From Cyanobacteria bacterium CYA (GTDB taxonomy: Bacteria; Planctomycetota; Phycisphaerae; Phycisphaerales; UBA1924), in NCBI GenBank assembly GCA_008363215.1, contig RHKP01000008.1, positions 62,001 to 126,000 of the forward strand: 64,000 nt of DNA, in the 5' to 3' direction. Shown here piece by piece: positions 53,320 through 62,456 of this stretch. Position 1 is the first letter of the stretch. Each line of letters begins with the position of its first letter. The notes below the pieces were generated by a model that saw nothing but the letters and a program-made list of their open reading frames with translations, was not told the origin of the DNA and did no database searches. The translations under genes were made by a program, and so were the position numbers.

Positions 53320-53568
53320 ATGGGCACTCTGCCTGAATGCTGGCGCGGCATCGTTCTCGAAGCACTCAAGCGACTTCAGCGAGACGACGCACGCGGCTTT
53401 GAAGACACTCTCTGGCTCGGTATCGGCGACGGCTGGTGGTCGCTCCGCCAGGGACTGGCCCGCAAAGGGCTGATCGAACTCCGCCCGCAGGAGACCTACC
53501 CCACCATCACCCCGCGCGGCACCGCCCTCTTGCTCCGCTCCTCTCAGACAGGGTCTACAAGACCCTGA
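53320..53568 (+). CDS. Small winged-helix-like protein (82 aa)
   Basis: GGGGAGGGG lies 5 nt before ATG 53320, a strong Shine-Dalgarno sequence. WRGIVLEALKRLQRDDARGF then GWWSLRQGLARKGLIELRPQ and PTITPRGTALLLR have the helix-helix-wing pattern and the 'L-x-x-x-GLI ... PTITPRG' ending seen in PadR/MarR-like winged helices. Either a small transcription factor or a domain relic. It follows the TAG-interrupted ORF in an accessory stretch. Confidence 0.55.
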   Translation: MGTLPECWRGIVLEALKRLQRDDARGFEDTLWLGIGDGWWSLRQGLARKGLIELRPQETYPTITPRGTALLLRSSQTGSTRP

Positions 53569-53797
53569 GCCCCTCCAGGCCGGGGCGCCTCCCACGGGAA
53601 GCGCCCCGGTCTGCCCCTTGTGTGGGCACGCGAGTCGTGCATGGCGAGTCGGGAGAAAACAGAATGGAGCGGCCCGTCGCCACCCCAGCGTGCTCAGAGG
53701 CTTCAAAGAGAACTTCGGCCAAGGCCGCAGTGCTCGTGCGTCACTGCCGTTGGACACCGCGTCGATGAGCAGCCCACGGTCGATCACATCACCACGG

Positions 53798-54130
53798 TCA
53801 TCGCTGTTGAGTCTGCCGGTTCGATGAGTCAGGTCTCGATATCGCCCGACTCAACCATCCGGTTCTGGTTGAGGTCGAATCTGACCTTGACATGCGGGCC
53901 GTAGCACCCGTCTGGTCGAGCCTGGTGCAGCCGATGATTCTCAGCCGGCCCTGGGTGTAGACCACGTCGGGCGTGCCGTCGATGTCGCACACGAGATCGT
54001 TGGGGATGATCCGGCAGGTACGCCGGTTGGCGAAGGTGGGGCCGCGGAGGCGCCAGGCATCAGGACAATGCACAAGTGGCGGCGCCGGGCCGACCTTCTT
54101 TTCGCACCTTCCCGCTTGCCGCTTGCCCAT
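53798..54130 (-). pseudogene. Decayed fragments of a secreted Asp-rich protein
   Basis: Minus-strand pieces in different frames read like parts of a planctomycete extracellular protein: RTCRIIPNDLVCDIDGTPDV then VYTQGRLRIIGC, and, in another frame about 53837-53895, FDLNQNRMVESGDIE, which resembles a dockerin or EF-hand calcium loop. No single frame is intact. The rest of 53569-54289 shows no gene. Confidence 0.25.
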
Positions 54131-54289
54131 TCCCGTTTGCCGGCGTCGGCTCCCTCGGCGGCGCTTCAGGCTTGTTCCCCAACCCCGGACCCCAAACTCC
54201 GACGCCGAACCCCGCCCCGGAGGTGCAGACTCTCCGGCCCCCCTTTGGTCGGGAATCGCACGATCGCTGCCAAGGCCCGATGCCTTTCC

Positions 54290-55384
54290 TCACTCGCCGA
54301 ACAGCATCCCTTGCCCGCGTCGCTGCATCAGCGGCAGCACCGGCGACGGCTTATCCAGTCCGAAACGCCGACACATCAACGTGTGCATCTTGCCGATCTG
54401 CTCGGCCCGCGCGCCCCAGCCGCGCAGACGCCGGTTCAGGCCCGCGTCGTAAACCTTGCCCCCGCGCGCACTCTTCAGCGTGTTCATCACCCGGTCGGCC
54501 CGGTCCGGCAGGTGGTCACGCAACCACTGCTCGAACACTTGCTCCACCTGCCACGGCAGGCGCAGCAGCGTCCAGGCCGAGTGCTGAGCCCCGGCTTCGG
54601 CGGCCGCTTCGAGCAGCGCGGGGATCATCTCGTCATTCAGCCCGGGAATGATCGGGGCCGTCATGACGCCGACGGGAATTCCCGCGTCGGTCAGTTCGCG
54701 AATCGCCTTCAGTCGGTCGCGCGGCGACGAAGCCCGCGGTTCGAGCACGCTCGACAGTTTTGCGTCCAGCGTCGTCAGGCTGAACCGCACCACCGCCCGC
54801 CCCTCGGCCGCGAGTTTCCTCAGCAGATCGATATCGCGCGTCACCAGCCGGTTCTTGGTGATTATGGAGACCGGCTGCCCGAACTCGGCCATCACTTCCA
54901 GGCACTGTCGCGTGATCCTCAGTTCGCGCTCGATCGGCTGATACGGGTCGGTGATGCCGCTCATCATGATCGACTCCCCGCACCACTTCGCGCTGGACAA
55001 CTCGGCGCGCAGGAGAGCGGCCGCGTCGCGCTTGGCGTAGATCTTCGTCTCGAAATCAACCCCGCAACTGAGCCCGAACGTCTCGTGCGTGGGGCGGGCA
55101 TAGCAGTACGAGCACCCGTGCTCGCACCCGCGATAGGGGTTGATGGTCCAGTGGAACGGCAGGTCGGGGCTGTCGACCCGGTTGATGATCGTGCGGGCCG
55201 TATCCACCAGGATCTGCGTGGACACCTGCCGCCCGTGCGGGTGCTCTGCGGCCACTTCATCGAGGTGTTCGCCGTCGATCGTCAGCCCTACTTTCTCGAA
55301 CCGGTTGGGCGGGTTGAGGACGCTCCCGCGCCCGCGGATGAGCGGATCGGCCGATTCGGGGCGGATGGGCGCGGGCTCCGGCAC
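54290..55384 (-). CDS. Radical SAM protein, PA0069/SPL-like family
   Basis: A radical S-adenosylmethionine protein with the 4Fe-4S motif CxxxCxxC in YRGCEHGCSYCYARPTHE, preceded by RGRGSVLNPPNRFEK, the usual start of this spore-photoproduct-lyase-like family. MMSGITDPYQPIE, VSIITKNRLVTRDIDLL and APIIPGLNDEMIP are conserved barrel segments. Members are cytoplasmic and poorly characterised. The C-terminus is helical and basic. The start is uncertain: GTG 55384 places RGRG near the N-terminus, while the frame stays open upstream with a possible TTG 55519. It lies downstream of pdhC on the same strand. Confidence 0.85.
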   Translation of the reverse strand: MPEPAPIRPESADPLIRGRGSVLNPPNRFEKVGLTIDGEHLDEVAAEHPHGRQVSTQILVDTARTIINRVDSPDLPFHWTINPYRGCEHGCSYCYARPTHETFGLSCGVDFETKIYAKRDAAALLRAELSSAKWCGESIMMSGITDPYQPIERELRITRQCLEVMAEFGQPVSIITKNRLVTRDIDLLRKLAAEGRAVVRFSLTTLDAKLSSVLEPRASSPRDRLKAIRELTDAGIPVGVMTAPIIPGLNDEMIPALLEAAAEAGAQHSAWTLLRLPWQVEQVFEQWLRDHLPDRADRVMNTLKSARGGKVYDAGLNRRLRGWGARAEQIGKMHTLMCRRFGLDKPSPVLPLMQRRGQGMLFGE

Positions 55385-55571
55385 GCCCGTATGGTATGCG
55401 TTCGGATCGCCATCATCCTCGAAACTCGCGCATTCCGCAGCATCCGGCCAGATCGGCGCGCCCGCGACACAAGGCCTGTCCCCCGGCGAAGGGCGCGAGA
55501 TGGCCGCGCCAATGAACAAGCACCCCGGGATGCTTGTCTGATCGAGTCCCCGGGGCCACCGGCAGGGCCGA

Positions 55572-56960
55572 TCACCCTCGCGCCGGCGTGAGCAACTGCG
55601 ACGGATGCTGCAAGAGATCGACGATCTCGGCCAGGCACAGCGCAGCCGTGGCGCCGTCAACCACGCGATGGTCGCACGCCAGGCTGAGGGGCATGAGTTT
55701 GCCCACGCGGAACCACCCGTCGCGGACGACCATGCCTTCGCGTGTGCGCCCGACGGCCAGGATGCCGACCTCCGGCGCGTTGATCACCGGCGTGGCAAAC
55801 CGCCCGGCGTAACTGCCCACGTTGCTGATGGTGAAGGTTGAGCCCATCAACTGTTCGCGGTCGATCGAGCGGTCGCGCGAAGCCGACGCGATGGCGCCGA
55901 TCTGCCGCGAGATCTCGAGCACGCCCATGCGATCGCAGTCTCGCATGACCGGAACCATCAGCCCCGACTCGGTGTCGGTGGCGATGCCCATGTGCACGCT
56001 GCGGTGCTGCACGATTTCGCCGGCCTCCTCGTCCACGGTGGCATTGAGGGCGCCGAACTTGCCCGTCAGCACCCGCGCCACGGCCGAGCAGACGAACGGC
56101 AGGAAACTCACCCTCTCCCCCGACGCGGCGCCCAGTTGTCGGCGCAGCGCGTCGAGTTCGGTCACGTCGGCCTCGTCCATGACGGTGAAGTGAACCGCTG
56201 TGTCGACGCTGGCGCGCAGACGTTCGGCGATCTTGCGGCGCACGCCCCGGAAGGGCACGCGGGTCGAATCCTCGCCCTGCGGAATGATGACGCGCTGGGC
56301 CGGCTGCGGTGCGGCGCGCGGCGCCACCTCCGTCGGCATCGCGACCGGCGCAGCGGCTGCGACCCGACCCGAGGGCTGCGCCGGCACGCCCGGCTGCGGC
56401 GCCGGCTTGCTTTCCACCGACGAACCACCTCGCATGGCGGCCTGCTGCACGTCCTTGGCGGTGATCCGCCCCCCGATGCCGCTGCCCTCAACCGACTGAA
56501 GGTCGATGCCCATGTCGCGCGCCAGACGCCGCACGGCCGGCGCCGCCAGCGCCTTGCCCTCACGCGACTTCAGCCCGGCCATTTCCCCGCTCATTGACCC
56601 GACCACCGTGCCCGCGTCCTCGCCGGCGTCATGCACCGCGTTGTCGACCGGGTGCGGATCGGAGAGCGCGTCGTCGGCCCGCGGCTGGTGCACCGCCTGC
56701 CCATCGGGCTCATAGGTGACCAGCGGATTGCCCACGTTGAGAATCTGCCCCTCCTGCCCGTGCAGTTGCCGGATCACCCCGGAGCGCGGGCTCGGCACTT
56801 CCACCAGCGCCTTGTCAGTCTCCATCTCGGCGATGATGTCGTGCTCTTCCACATGCTGACCGACCTTGACCTTCCACGAGATCAGTTCGGCCTCGTGTAC
56901 GCCTTCCCCCAGGTCAGGCAGGATGAACACGTTGGGATCAGGATGAGCCTTGTGAGACAT
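55572..56960 (-). CDS. pdhC: Dihydrolipoamide acyltransferase (E2) of a 2-oxoacid dehydrogenase complex
   Basis: A 462-aa E2. The N-terminal lipoyl domain (about residues 10-85) has the lipoyl Lys in EMETDKALVEVPSP. An acidic/Pro linker follows, then a peripheral-subunit-binding domain (APAVRRLARDMGIDLQSVEG then SGIGGRITAKDV, about 135-170), an Ala/Pro linker, and the catalytic domain ending DHRVVDGA (the HxxxDG active site). Pyruvate is the likely substrate given the E1 pair upstream, but a branched-chain complex is possible. ATG 56960; longer in-frame sequence is basic and non-conserved. No E3 gene is in the window. Confidence 0.93.
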   Translation of the reverse strand: MSHKAHPDPNVFILPDLGEGVHEAELISWKVKVGQHVEEHDIIAEMETDKALVEVPSPRSGVIRQLHGQEGQILNVGNPLVTYEPDGQAVHQPRADDALSDPHPVDNAVHDAGEDAGTVVGSMSGEMAGLKSREGKALAAPAVRRLARDMGIDLQSVEGSGIGGRITAKDVQQAAMRGGSSVESKPAPQPGVPAQPSGRVAAAAPVAMPTEVAPRAAPQPAQRVIIPQGEDSTRVPFRGVRRKIAERLRASVDTAVHFTVMDEADVTELDALRRQLGAASGERVSFLPFVCSAVARVLTGKFGALNATVDEEAGEIVQHRSVHMGIATDTESGLMVPVMRDCDRMGVLEISRQIGAIASASRDRSIDREQLMGSTFTISNVGSYAGRFATPVINAPEVGILAVGRTREGMVVRDGWFRVGKLMPLSLACDHRVVDGATAALCLAEIVDLLQHPSQLLTPARG

Positions 56961-57140
56961 TTTCTTCAGCCCCTGTTCATCTTCATGCGGATCAGCAGCA
57001 CCACGGGCGCGATCAGAACGAGCCCGCCGACCACTCACACGGCCGCGCGTTCTCGGGCGAACCGGCCCGGTTGGCAACGTCGGAGCATCGCCGGGCCGCG
57101 CTAGCGGCCTCTCCGGCGCTCGACCGGGTCAGCAGCCCGA

Positions 57141-57290
57141 TCACCGCGACCACTCGCGGGGAGCGCGGGCGACGAATGCAACGAGCATGAGCAGCCCCAT
57201 ACCGAGCATCACCCCGATGATCACCTGAGTCAGTTCACCTTCGGGCGGTGCGGGCATCTGCTCTGCGAGCGACATCAATAGGCCAGACAT
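57141..57290 (-). CDS. 49-aa single-pass membrane protein between pdhB and pdhC
   Basis: MSGLLMSLAEQMPAPPEGEL then a helix TQVIIGVMLGMGLLMLVAFV and a basic end (ARAPREWSR). AAGGGG lies 8 nt upstream of ATG 57290, and the ORF overlaps the last 16 nt of pdhB, suggesting translational coupling. The 180 bp from here to pdhC also holds a 22-codon hydrophobic ORF (GTG 57034 to TGA 56966) just before the pdhC start. No family recognised. The Shine-Dalgarno sequence and helix argue for a real small protein. Confidence 0.55.
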   Translation of the reverse strand: MSGLLMSLAEQMPAPPEGELTQVIIGVMLGMGLLMLVAFVARAPREWSR

Positions 57291-58249
57291 TCCATGATCC
57301 CCTTTCCGATGCGCTGCGCATCGGGCAAGTAATCCAGTTCCAGTTTGTAATACGGCATGACCGTGTCGAACCCGCCGACACGCTGTACCGGCGCCTCCAG
57401 ATTCAGGAAACACCGCTCCTGGATGCGCGAGGAAATCTCCGCCCCCAGACCACACGTCACCGGCGCCTCGTGCACGATCACGCACCGCCCCGTCTTCTCC
57501 ACGCTGGCGGCGATCGTGTCCGTGTCGATCGGGTCGATGGTGCGCAGGTCGATCAACTCCAGGCTCACATCTTCGGGCAGCGCGTCCATCGCCTCGAGGC
57601 ACTGAAACACGCTGGCGCCCCACGTGATCACCGTGATGTCGTCGCCCTCGTTGACCACCTTGGCTTTGCCGATCGGGATCGTGTAATCGTCCTCGGGCAC
57701 TTCTTCGCGATAGGCCCGGTACACGCGCTTGGGCTCGAAGAACAGCACCGGATCGGGGTCGCGGATCGCGGCGATGAGCAGCCCCTTGGCGTCGCGCGGA
57801 GTGCTCGGCATCACCACCTTCAGGCCCGGTGAGTGCGTGTAGATCGCTTCGGGCGAGTCGGAGTGCAGTTCCGGCGCGTGAATGCCGCCGCCCACCGGCA
57901 CGCGGATGGTCAGCGGGATCGTGATCGCCCCGCGCGTGCGATTGCGGAATCGCGCCGCGTGATTGACGATCTGGTCGTACGCCGGACCCAGGAAGCCCTC
58001 GAACTGGATCTCGGGCACCGGGCGCATCCCCGCCATCGCCAGACCGATCGAGACCCCGATGATGCCCGACTCGTCGAGCGGGGTGTTCTGCACGCGCTGC
58101 TCGCCGAATCGGGCGGCCAGCCCGTCGGTGACGCGGAACACGCCCCCGTTGATTCCGACGTCTTCGCCCAGCAGCACGACACGATCGTCTCGTTCCATTT
58201 CCTGAGCGAGCGCAAGGTTGATTGCCTGCACGAGTGTGAGATTGGCCAT
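57275..58249 (-). CDS. pdhB: Pyruvate (2-oxoacid) dehydrogenase E1 component, beta subunit
   Basis: A 324-aa transketolase-like subunit that completes the thiamine diphosphate site with PdhA. Conserved segments are VVLLGEDVGINGGVFRVTDG, NTPLDESGIIGVSIGLAMAG, PEIQFEGFLGPAYDQIVNHA and VVMPSTPRDAKGLL. The C-terminal transketolase domain includes TVITWGASV and VIVHEAPVTCGLGAEI. AGGAG lies 7 nt before ATG 58249. It follows pdhA after 9 bp. Confidence 0.95.
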   Translation of the reverse strand: MANLTLVQAINLALAQEMERDDRVVLLGEDVGINGGVFRVTDGLAARFGEQRVQNTPLDESGIIGVSIGLAMAGMRPVPEIQFEGFLGPAYDQIVNHAARFRNRTRGAITIPLTIRVPVGGGIHAPELHSDSPEAIYTHSPGLKVVMPSTPRDAKGLLIAAIRDPDPVLFFEPKRVYRAYREEVPEDDYTIPIGKAKVVNEGDDITVITWGASVFQCLEAMDALPEDVSLELIDLRTIDPIDTDTIAASVEKTGRCVIVHEAPVTCGLGAEISSRIQERCFLNLEAPVQRVGGFDTVMPYYKLELDYLPDAQRIGKGIMECLAY

Positions 58250-58258
58250 GGCGGGCTC

Positions 58259-59398
58259 CTAGGCGTTCTGCGGCTGGCTCCTGAGCCCGACCTGGCTTGG
58301 ATCCTGCCCGATGCTGCTCGTCCGCATCGTGTCACGCTGCCGGCGCAGATCCTCGTCCATCTCGGCGAACATGTGGTTGAAGATGTCGGTCACCGACGGC
58401 GCCTCGATGCCCTCAGCCGCCGCGACGATTTCGTGCACGATCTTCCTGGCGCGGTTTTCCAGTTCAAACTGGCGTTCATCATTCCACGCCTCACGGTGAA
58501 CCAGGTACTTGCGCGTGCGGATGAGCGGATCCTTGGCCGCCCACACGCTGACCTCTTCCTCGCTGCGGTAGCGCCGGGCGTCGTCGGCCGTGGTGTGGTC
58601 GCCCAGGCGATAAGTCACGCCTTCGATGAAGAACGGGCCCCCGTTACGCACGCAGTGCCGTCTGGCGTCGCGCACGGCCTTGTACACCGCGAAGACGTCG
58701 TTGCCGTCGACCTGGATCGCCGGGATCTCGTACGCAAGCGCCTTCTGCGCCACCGTGGGCGAGTTCATCTGCTGCTCACGCGGCACGCTGATGGCCCACT
58801 GGTTGTTCTGACAGTAAAAGATGACCGGCACCGACAGCGTCGAGGCAAAGTTCATCGCGCCGTGGAAGTCGCCCTCGCTCGTCGCGCCGTCTCCGAAGAA
58901 CGTGATCGCGCACCGATCGGTCTCGTTGCGCAGTTTGAACGACCAGGCGATCCCGGTCGCGTGCAGCATGTGCGTGCCGATCGGCACCGAGAGCGGCGTC
59001 AGCAGCGCTCCCTCGGGTATCTGGTTGCCTCGCTCGTCACCCATCCAGTGCAGCAGCACGTAGTGGTAGGGAAGCCCGTGCATATGCATCGCGATGTTCT
59101 CGCGATACGCAGGCACGATGTAATCGGCACCCTTCTTCATGGCCAGCCCCGCGGCGGCCGCGTTGGCTTCCTGCCCCTTGTTCTGCGGATACGTGCCCAT
59201 GCGCCCTGAACGCTGCAGTTTGAACGCCACTTCGTCCAGTTGCCGACCGATCCACATCTGCTCGTACAGGTACATCACCTGTTCGTCGGTCAGGATCGGG
59301 CATCCGTCCTCCATCGCCAGCGATTCATCGAGCACTCCATCCTCGTCGAGGATCTGGAGGTTTTCGATCGACGCCTTGTACACCGTGGTCTTTGGCAT
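58259..59398 (-). CDS. pdhA: Pyruvate (2-oxoacid) dehydrogenase E1 component, alpha subunit
   Basis: Thiamine diphosphate-binding E1 alpha, about 379 aa. The cofactor motif is GDGATSEGDFHGAMNFASTL followed by FYCQNNQWAIS (GDG...NN). RMGTYPQNKGQEANAAAAGL, VPAYREN and YRLGDHTTADDARRYR are the usual substrate- and phosphorylation-loop regions. ATG 59398 has GGGGAAG upstream; GTG 59404 is an alternative. First gene of the pdhA-pdhB-small ORF-pdhC set. Pyruvate is favoured, but related branched-chain 2-oxoacid E1 alpha is hard to exclude. Confidence 0.94.
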   Translation of the reverse strand: MPKTTVYKASIENLQILDEDGVLDESLAMEDGCPILTDEQVMYLYEQMWIGRQLDEVAFKLQRSGRMGTYPQNKGQEANAAAAGLAMKKGADYIVPAYRENIAMHMHGLPYHYVLLHWMGDERGNQIPEGALLTPLSVPIGTHMLHATGIAWSFKLRNETDRCAITFFGDGATSEGDFHGAMNFASTLSVPVIFYCQNNQWAISVPREQQMNSPTVAQKALAYEIPAIQVDGNDVFAVYKAVRDARRHCVRNGGPFFIEGVTYRLGDHTTADDARRYRSEEEVSVWAAKDPLIRTRKYLVHREAWNDERQFELENRARKIVHEIVAAAEGIEAPSVTDIFNHMFAEMDEDLRRQRDTMRTSSIGQDPSQVGLRSQPQNA

Positions 59399-59450
59399 GC
59401 ACACTTCCCCGAATCGACGCGGGGCCCAAGGTTAGGCCGCCCGGCTTGGC

Positions 59451-61433
59451 TCAGTGACGCTCGTGCGAGTGGGCGATGGTCTCCTGCATGTGCTCACGCC
59501 CGGTGCCCCCCGCCACACCCAGCCCCGTGCCGGGGAACTGGGCGATGTGGGTCTGGTCGGCCTTCCTGCCCTTGCCGCGGGCGTCGGTCTGAGACTTCTC
59601 CGGAATGTAGAAATCTCCGACCGGCTGCGTGTCGCTGAATGCGATCGCCGCCTCGGCCGCCTTGAGCATCGACTGGTCCGCGTTTTCGTACATCCCGCGG
59701 AAGCACGACTGGATCTCCAGTTCGGCCATGTCGAAGAAGTGCATGGCGGCGGCACGGTCCCGGTCAAACTCCGCTCCCGAGCGACCGGCCCGCAACTGGC
59801 CGTCCAGTTTCGACAGCGTGCACACCCATGCGTGAATCCACATCGCCGCGTCGGCAAAACGCGCCTGGACCGCCTGGCGGTCGATGATCGCCGCGTCCAG
59901 TTGCTTGCTGACCTTCTTGAACTGGTAGGTCAGTTCGCTGATCAGCGCTGTCACGCGCCGCCCGTGCGGGATCAGTGACTGGTGCAGTTTGCCGATCACC
60001 GGCGCCCTGGGACGCATGCCGAGATAGACCTCCTTGACCACCGGGATGGACGCCTTGACCAGCGCCCCCGAGAACTGCTTCTTCTCCAGCGCTTCCTTCA
60101 AACCGAGCAACTTCTCGGCCAACTGCTTGCCGCCGTACGCGAACAGGAAACTCTGCATCACCTCGTTGGCGCCTTCAACCACCGTATTGATGCGTGAGTC
60201 GCGGAAGATGCGCTCGATCTCGTTCTCGGTCATGAATGCCTCGCCCCCCATGACCTGCACCGCGTCGTTCACCACCTTCCAGCCCATCTCCGAGCAGAAC
60301 ACCTTGCACGTGGCCGTCTCCAGCATGATGTCCTCGTCGTGCCGGTCGAGCATGCCCGTGGTCATGTACAGCACCGCGTCCATCGCGTACGTCAGCGCCG
60401 CCATGCGCGCAATCCGCAGTTTCACCAGTTCAAAGTCAGCCAGCGGACGCCCGAACTGGTAGCGTGTGCGGCTCCACTTGATCGCCTGGTCCATCGACGT
60501 GACGGCCCCGCCCAGCATGCCCGCCGACAGCGTGCACCGCCCGAAGTTCAGGCACGACAGCGCCACGTTGAGCCCCTTGCCTTCCTTGTGCAGCAGGTGG
60601 CTCTTAGGCACACGGACGTCCTTGAACCGCACGCGCGCCTGCCACGTGCCTCGGATGCCGCACTTGGCCCGGTTCTTTGAAAAAATGTCGATGCCTTCCA
60701 TGTCCGGCGTACACACCACCGCCGTCACCCGCTTCTTCCCGTCCGGCATCGTCTGCGTGCCCATCACGGTGAACAGCCCCGCGATCGCCGCCGACGTAGC
60801 CCACTTCTTCTCCCCGTTGACGATGTAGTGCTCGCCGTCGGGGCTCTTCTCGATCGTCGTCTCCTGCCCGCCCGCATCGCACCCGACGTTGGGTTCGGAA
60901 AGGCAGAAGGCGCTGAGCCACTCCTTGGCCAGTTTCGGCAGCCACCACTGCTTCTGCTGCTCGTTGCCGAACAGCATGACCGCCTTGCACCCGATCGACT
61001 GGTGCGCGGAGACCACCACCGCGGTCGAGCCGCAGTAACGCCCGATGGTCTCCAGCACGCGGTTGTAACTGGTGATGCCCATCCCCAGCCCGCCGTACTC
61101 CTTCGGAATCGTCAGCCCGAACACGCCCAACTGAAACAGTCGCTGGATAACCCACTCGGGCAGGTACTGCTCCTGGTCGACTTCGATCGTCGGGTGCTCG
61201 TTGCGCATGTAGTCGTCAAGTTCGGCCAGCAGTCGGTCGCACTCGGCCGTCTCTTCCGGACGGTCCCGCGCCACGTCAGGATACGGAAAGTACAACTCCT
61301 CACGCAGACGCCCCCAGAACAAGTTCTTGAGCGCGCCCATCGATGCCGGCTCCGGCCCCAGCAGCGTCTCCGCATCCGCGATCATCTTGCGGTCGCGATC
61401 CGAAACACCCTTCATTTCCTTCAGGTCTGCCAT
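59451..61433 (-). CDS. Acyl-CoA dehydrogenase (VLCAD/ACAD9-like, 660 aa)
   Basis: FAD-dependent first step of acyl-CoA beta-oxidation. The N-terminal, middle and C-terminal acyl-CoA dehydrogenase domains span about residues 60-450: AFCLSEPNVGCDAGG, EKKWATSAAIAGLFTVMG and QVMGGEAFMTENEIERIFRD. The catalytic base is expected at the Glu in NTVVEGANEVMQSF, the position used by medium- and very-long-chain enzymes. A ~200-residue extra C-terminal helical domain resembles VLCAD. No signal peptide. It lies downstream of three crotonase genes with 58 bp spacing, probably one operon. Confidence 0.92.
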   Translation of the reverse strand: MADLKEMKGVSDRDRKMIADAETLLGPEPASMGALKNLFWGRLREELYFPYPDVARDRPEETAECDRLLAELDDYMRNEHPTIEVDQEQYLPEWVIQRLFQLGVFGLTIPKEYGGLGMGITSYNRVLETIGRYCGSTAVVVSAHQSIGCKAVMLFGNEQQKQWWLPKLAKEWLSAFCLSEPNVGCDAGGQETTIEKSPDGEHYIVNGEKKWATSAAIAGLFTVMGTQTMPDGKKRVTAVVCTPDMEGIDIFSKNRAKCGIRGTWQARVRFKDVRVPKSHLLHKEGKGLNVALSCLNFGRCTLSAGMLGGAVTSMDQAIKWSRTRYQFGRPLADFELVKLRIARMAALTYAMDAVLYMTTGMLDRHDEDIMLETATCKVFCSEMGWKVVNDAVQVMGGEAFMTENEIERIFRDSRINTVVEGANEVMQSFLFAYGGKQLAEKLLGLKEALEKKQFSGALVKASIPVVKEVYLGMRPRAPVIGKLHQSLIPHGRRVTALISELTYQFKKVSKQLDAAIIDRQAVQARFADAAMWIHAWVCTLSKLDGQLRAGRSGAEFDRDRAAAMHFFDMAELEIQSCFRGMYENADQSMLKAAEAAIAFSDTQPVGDFYIPEKSQTDARGKGRKADQTHIAQFPGTGLGVAGGTGREHMQETIAHSHERH

Positions 61434-61491
61434 AACGAAAATCCCTCCGACCGAGTCTGGTTCGACGGTTCCCCGACCAACCCCGGATGAT

Positions 61492-62376
61492 CTACTTCTT
61501 CGATCGGGCGAAAAACGCCTCGATCGCCCCCTTCGCCTCTGGCGTGTGCCGCAGACGTATCAGATGCTCTCGCTCGGCTTCGATCGCCGCTTCCCATCCC
61601 TTGCTGATCCCCATCCGCACCGCATCCAGCACGGCCTGAGCGCTCCCGGTGCTCCCGGCCCCCGCGCCGACCTCGCCCAGCGCCTTGCTCAACGCCGCCC
61701 TTCGGTCCGGGCGACCGATCCAGCGACGCGGCGCGCCGTCGCGTAAAGGCGGCGCCTGACTTCGCACCCACGCGCACGCCCGCTCGACCACATTCTGCCC
61801 GACCTCGACCAGGTCATCGAACACACCCGTCTCCCGAGCCCGATCGTCCATGAACGTCTTGCCCGTGGCTGTCATCTCGATGGCCAGCGCCGGGTCCATG
61901 CGTGCGGGCAGCAGATTGGTCCCACCCCACCCCGGGCAGATCGCAAGCCCACATTCAGGGAGTCCGACCGGATAGGGCTTGCCCAGCGGCGAGGCCCCCC
62001 CGATCAGTCCGTCACAGTGCATTGCCAGTTCAAGCCCGCCGCCCAAGGCCGCTCCGCAGATCGCCGCGGCCGTCGGATATGGAGCAGTTGAAAATCGGGC
62101 GAATACCCGAGTTCCGAGTTTCAGGTAGTCCCGCAGTTCGGCGTCACTCTTCTCAACGATCGACTTCAGGTCGGCGCCGGCCACGAACGATCGCTCGGAG
62201 GCAGACGCGAGAACCAACCCCCTTATCCCGGTCGGGATCGTATCGAAGGCGCGGTCGATGGAGGTAATCAGTTCCTCGTCGAGCACGACCACGGGGCGAC
62301 CAGGCTGCGTGAGCGTGAGCACCGCGACCCTTGGTTCCGACCCCGTCCCGTACACGTGGAGAGGAAGTTCGATCAT
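61492..62376 (-). CDS. Enoyl-CoA hydratase/isomerase family protein (294 aa)
   Basis: Crotonase fold. The oxyanion-hole segments are SFVAGADLKSI and AICGAALGGGLELAMHCDGL. After the second, LPECGLAICPGWGGTNLLPA matches the region carrying the second hydratase Glu, and Glu is present (PECG). The C-terminal ~70 residues (GTGSAQAVLDAVRMGISKGW-like) are helical. GGGAGA lies 4 nt before ATG 62376. It resembles the N-terminal domain of the fatty-acid oxidation alpha subunit. Third crotonase in the operon-like cluster. Confidence 0.88.
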   Translation of the reverse strand: MIELPLHVYGTGSEPRVAVLTLTQPGRPVVVLDEELITSIDRAFDTIPTGIRGLVLASASERSFVAGADLKSIVEKSDAELRDYLKLGTRVFARFSTAPYPTAAAICGAALGGGLELAMHCDGLIGGASPLGKPYPVGLPECGLAICPGWGGTNLLPARMDPALAIEMTATGKTFMDDRARETGVFDDLVEVGQNVVERACAWVRSQAPPLRDGAPRRWIGRPDRRAALSKALGEVGAGAGSTGSAQAVLDAVRMGISKGWEAAIEAEREHLIRLRHTPEAKGAIEAFFARSKK

Positions 62377-62456
62377 GCAGTCTCCCTGCGCACAGGCACC
62401 GCCGCCCGGTGCGCCGTGCGGCACATCTTAGCGGCTGTCCCCCCCCGATTCTGCTT

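Noticed and set aside
52388..53365. 325-codon minus ORF after argR
   Set aside because: Gly/Arg-rich and opposite a frame with better codon bias; judged a shadow of the TAG-interrupted ORF.
55385..55660. Upstream extension of the radical SAM gene into pdhC
   Set aside because: The first part is Arg/Ser-rich and overlaps the pdhC 3' end; a start at GTG 55384 (or TTG 55519) is more plausible.
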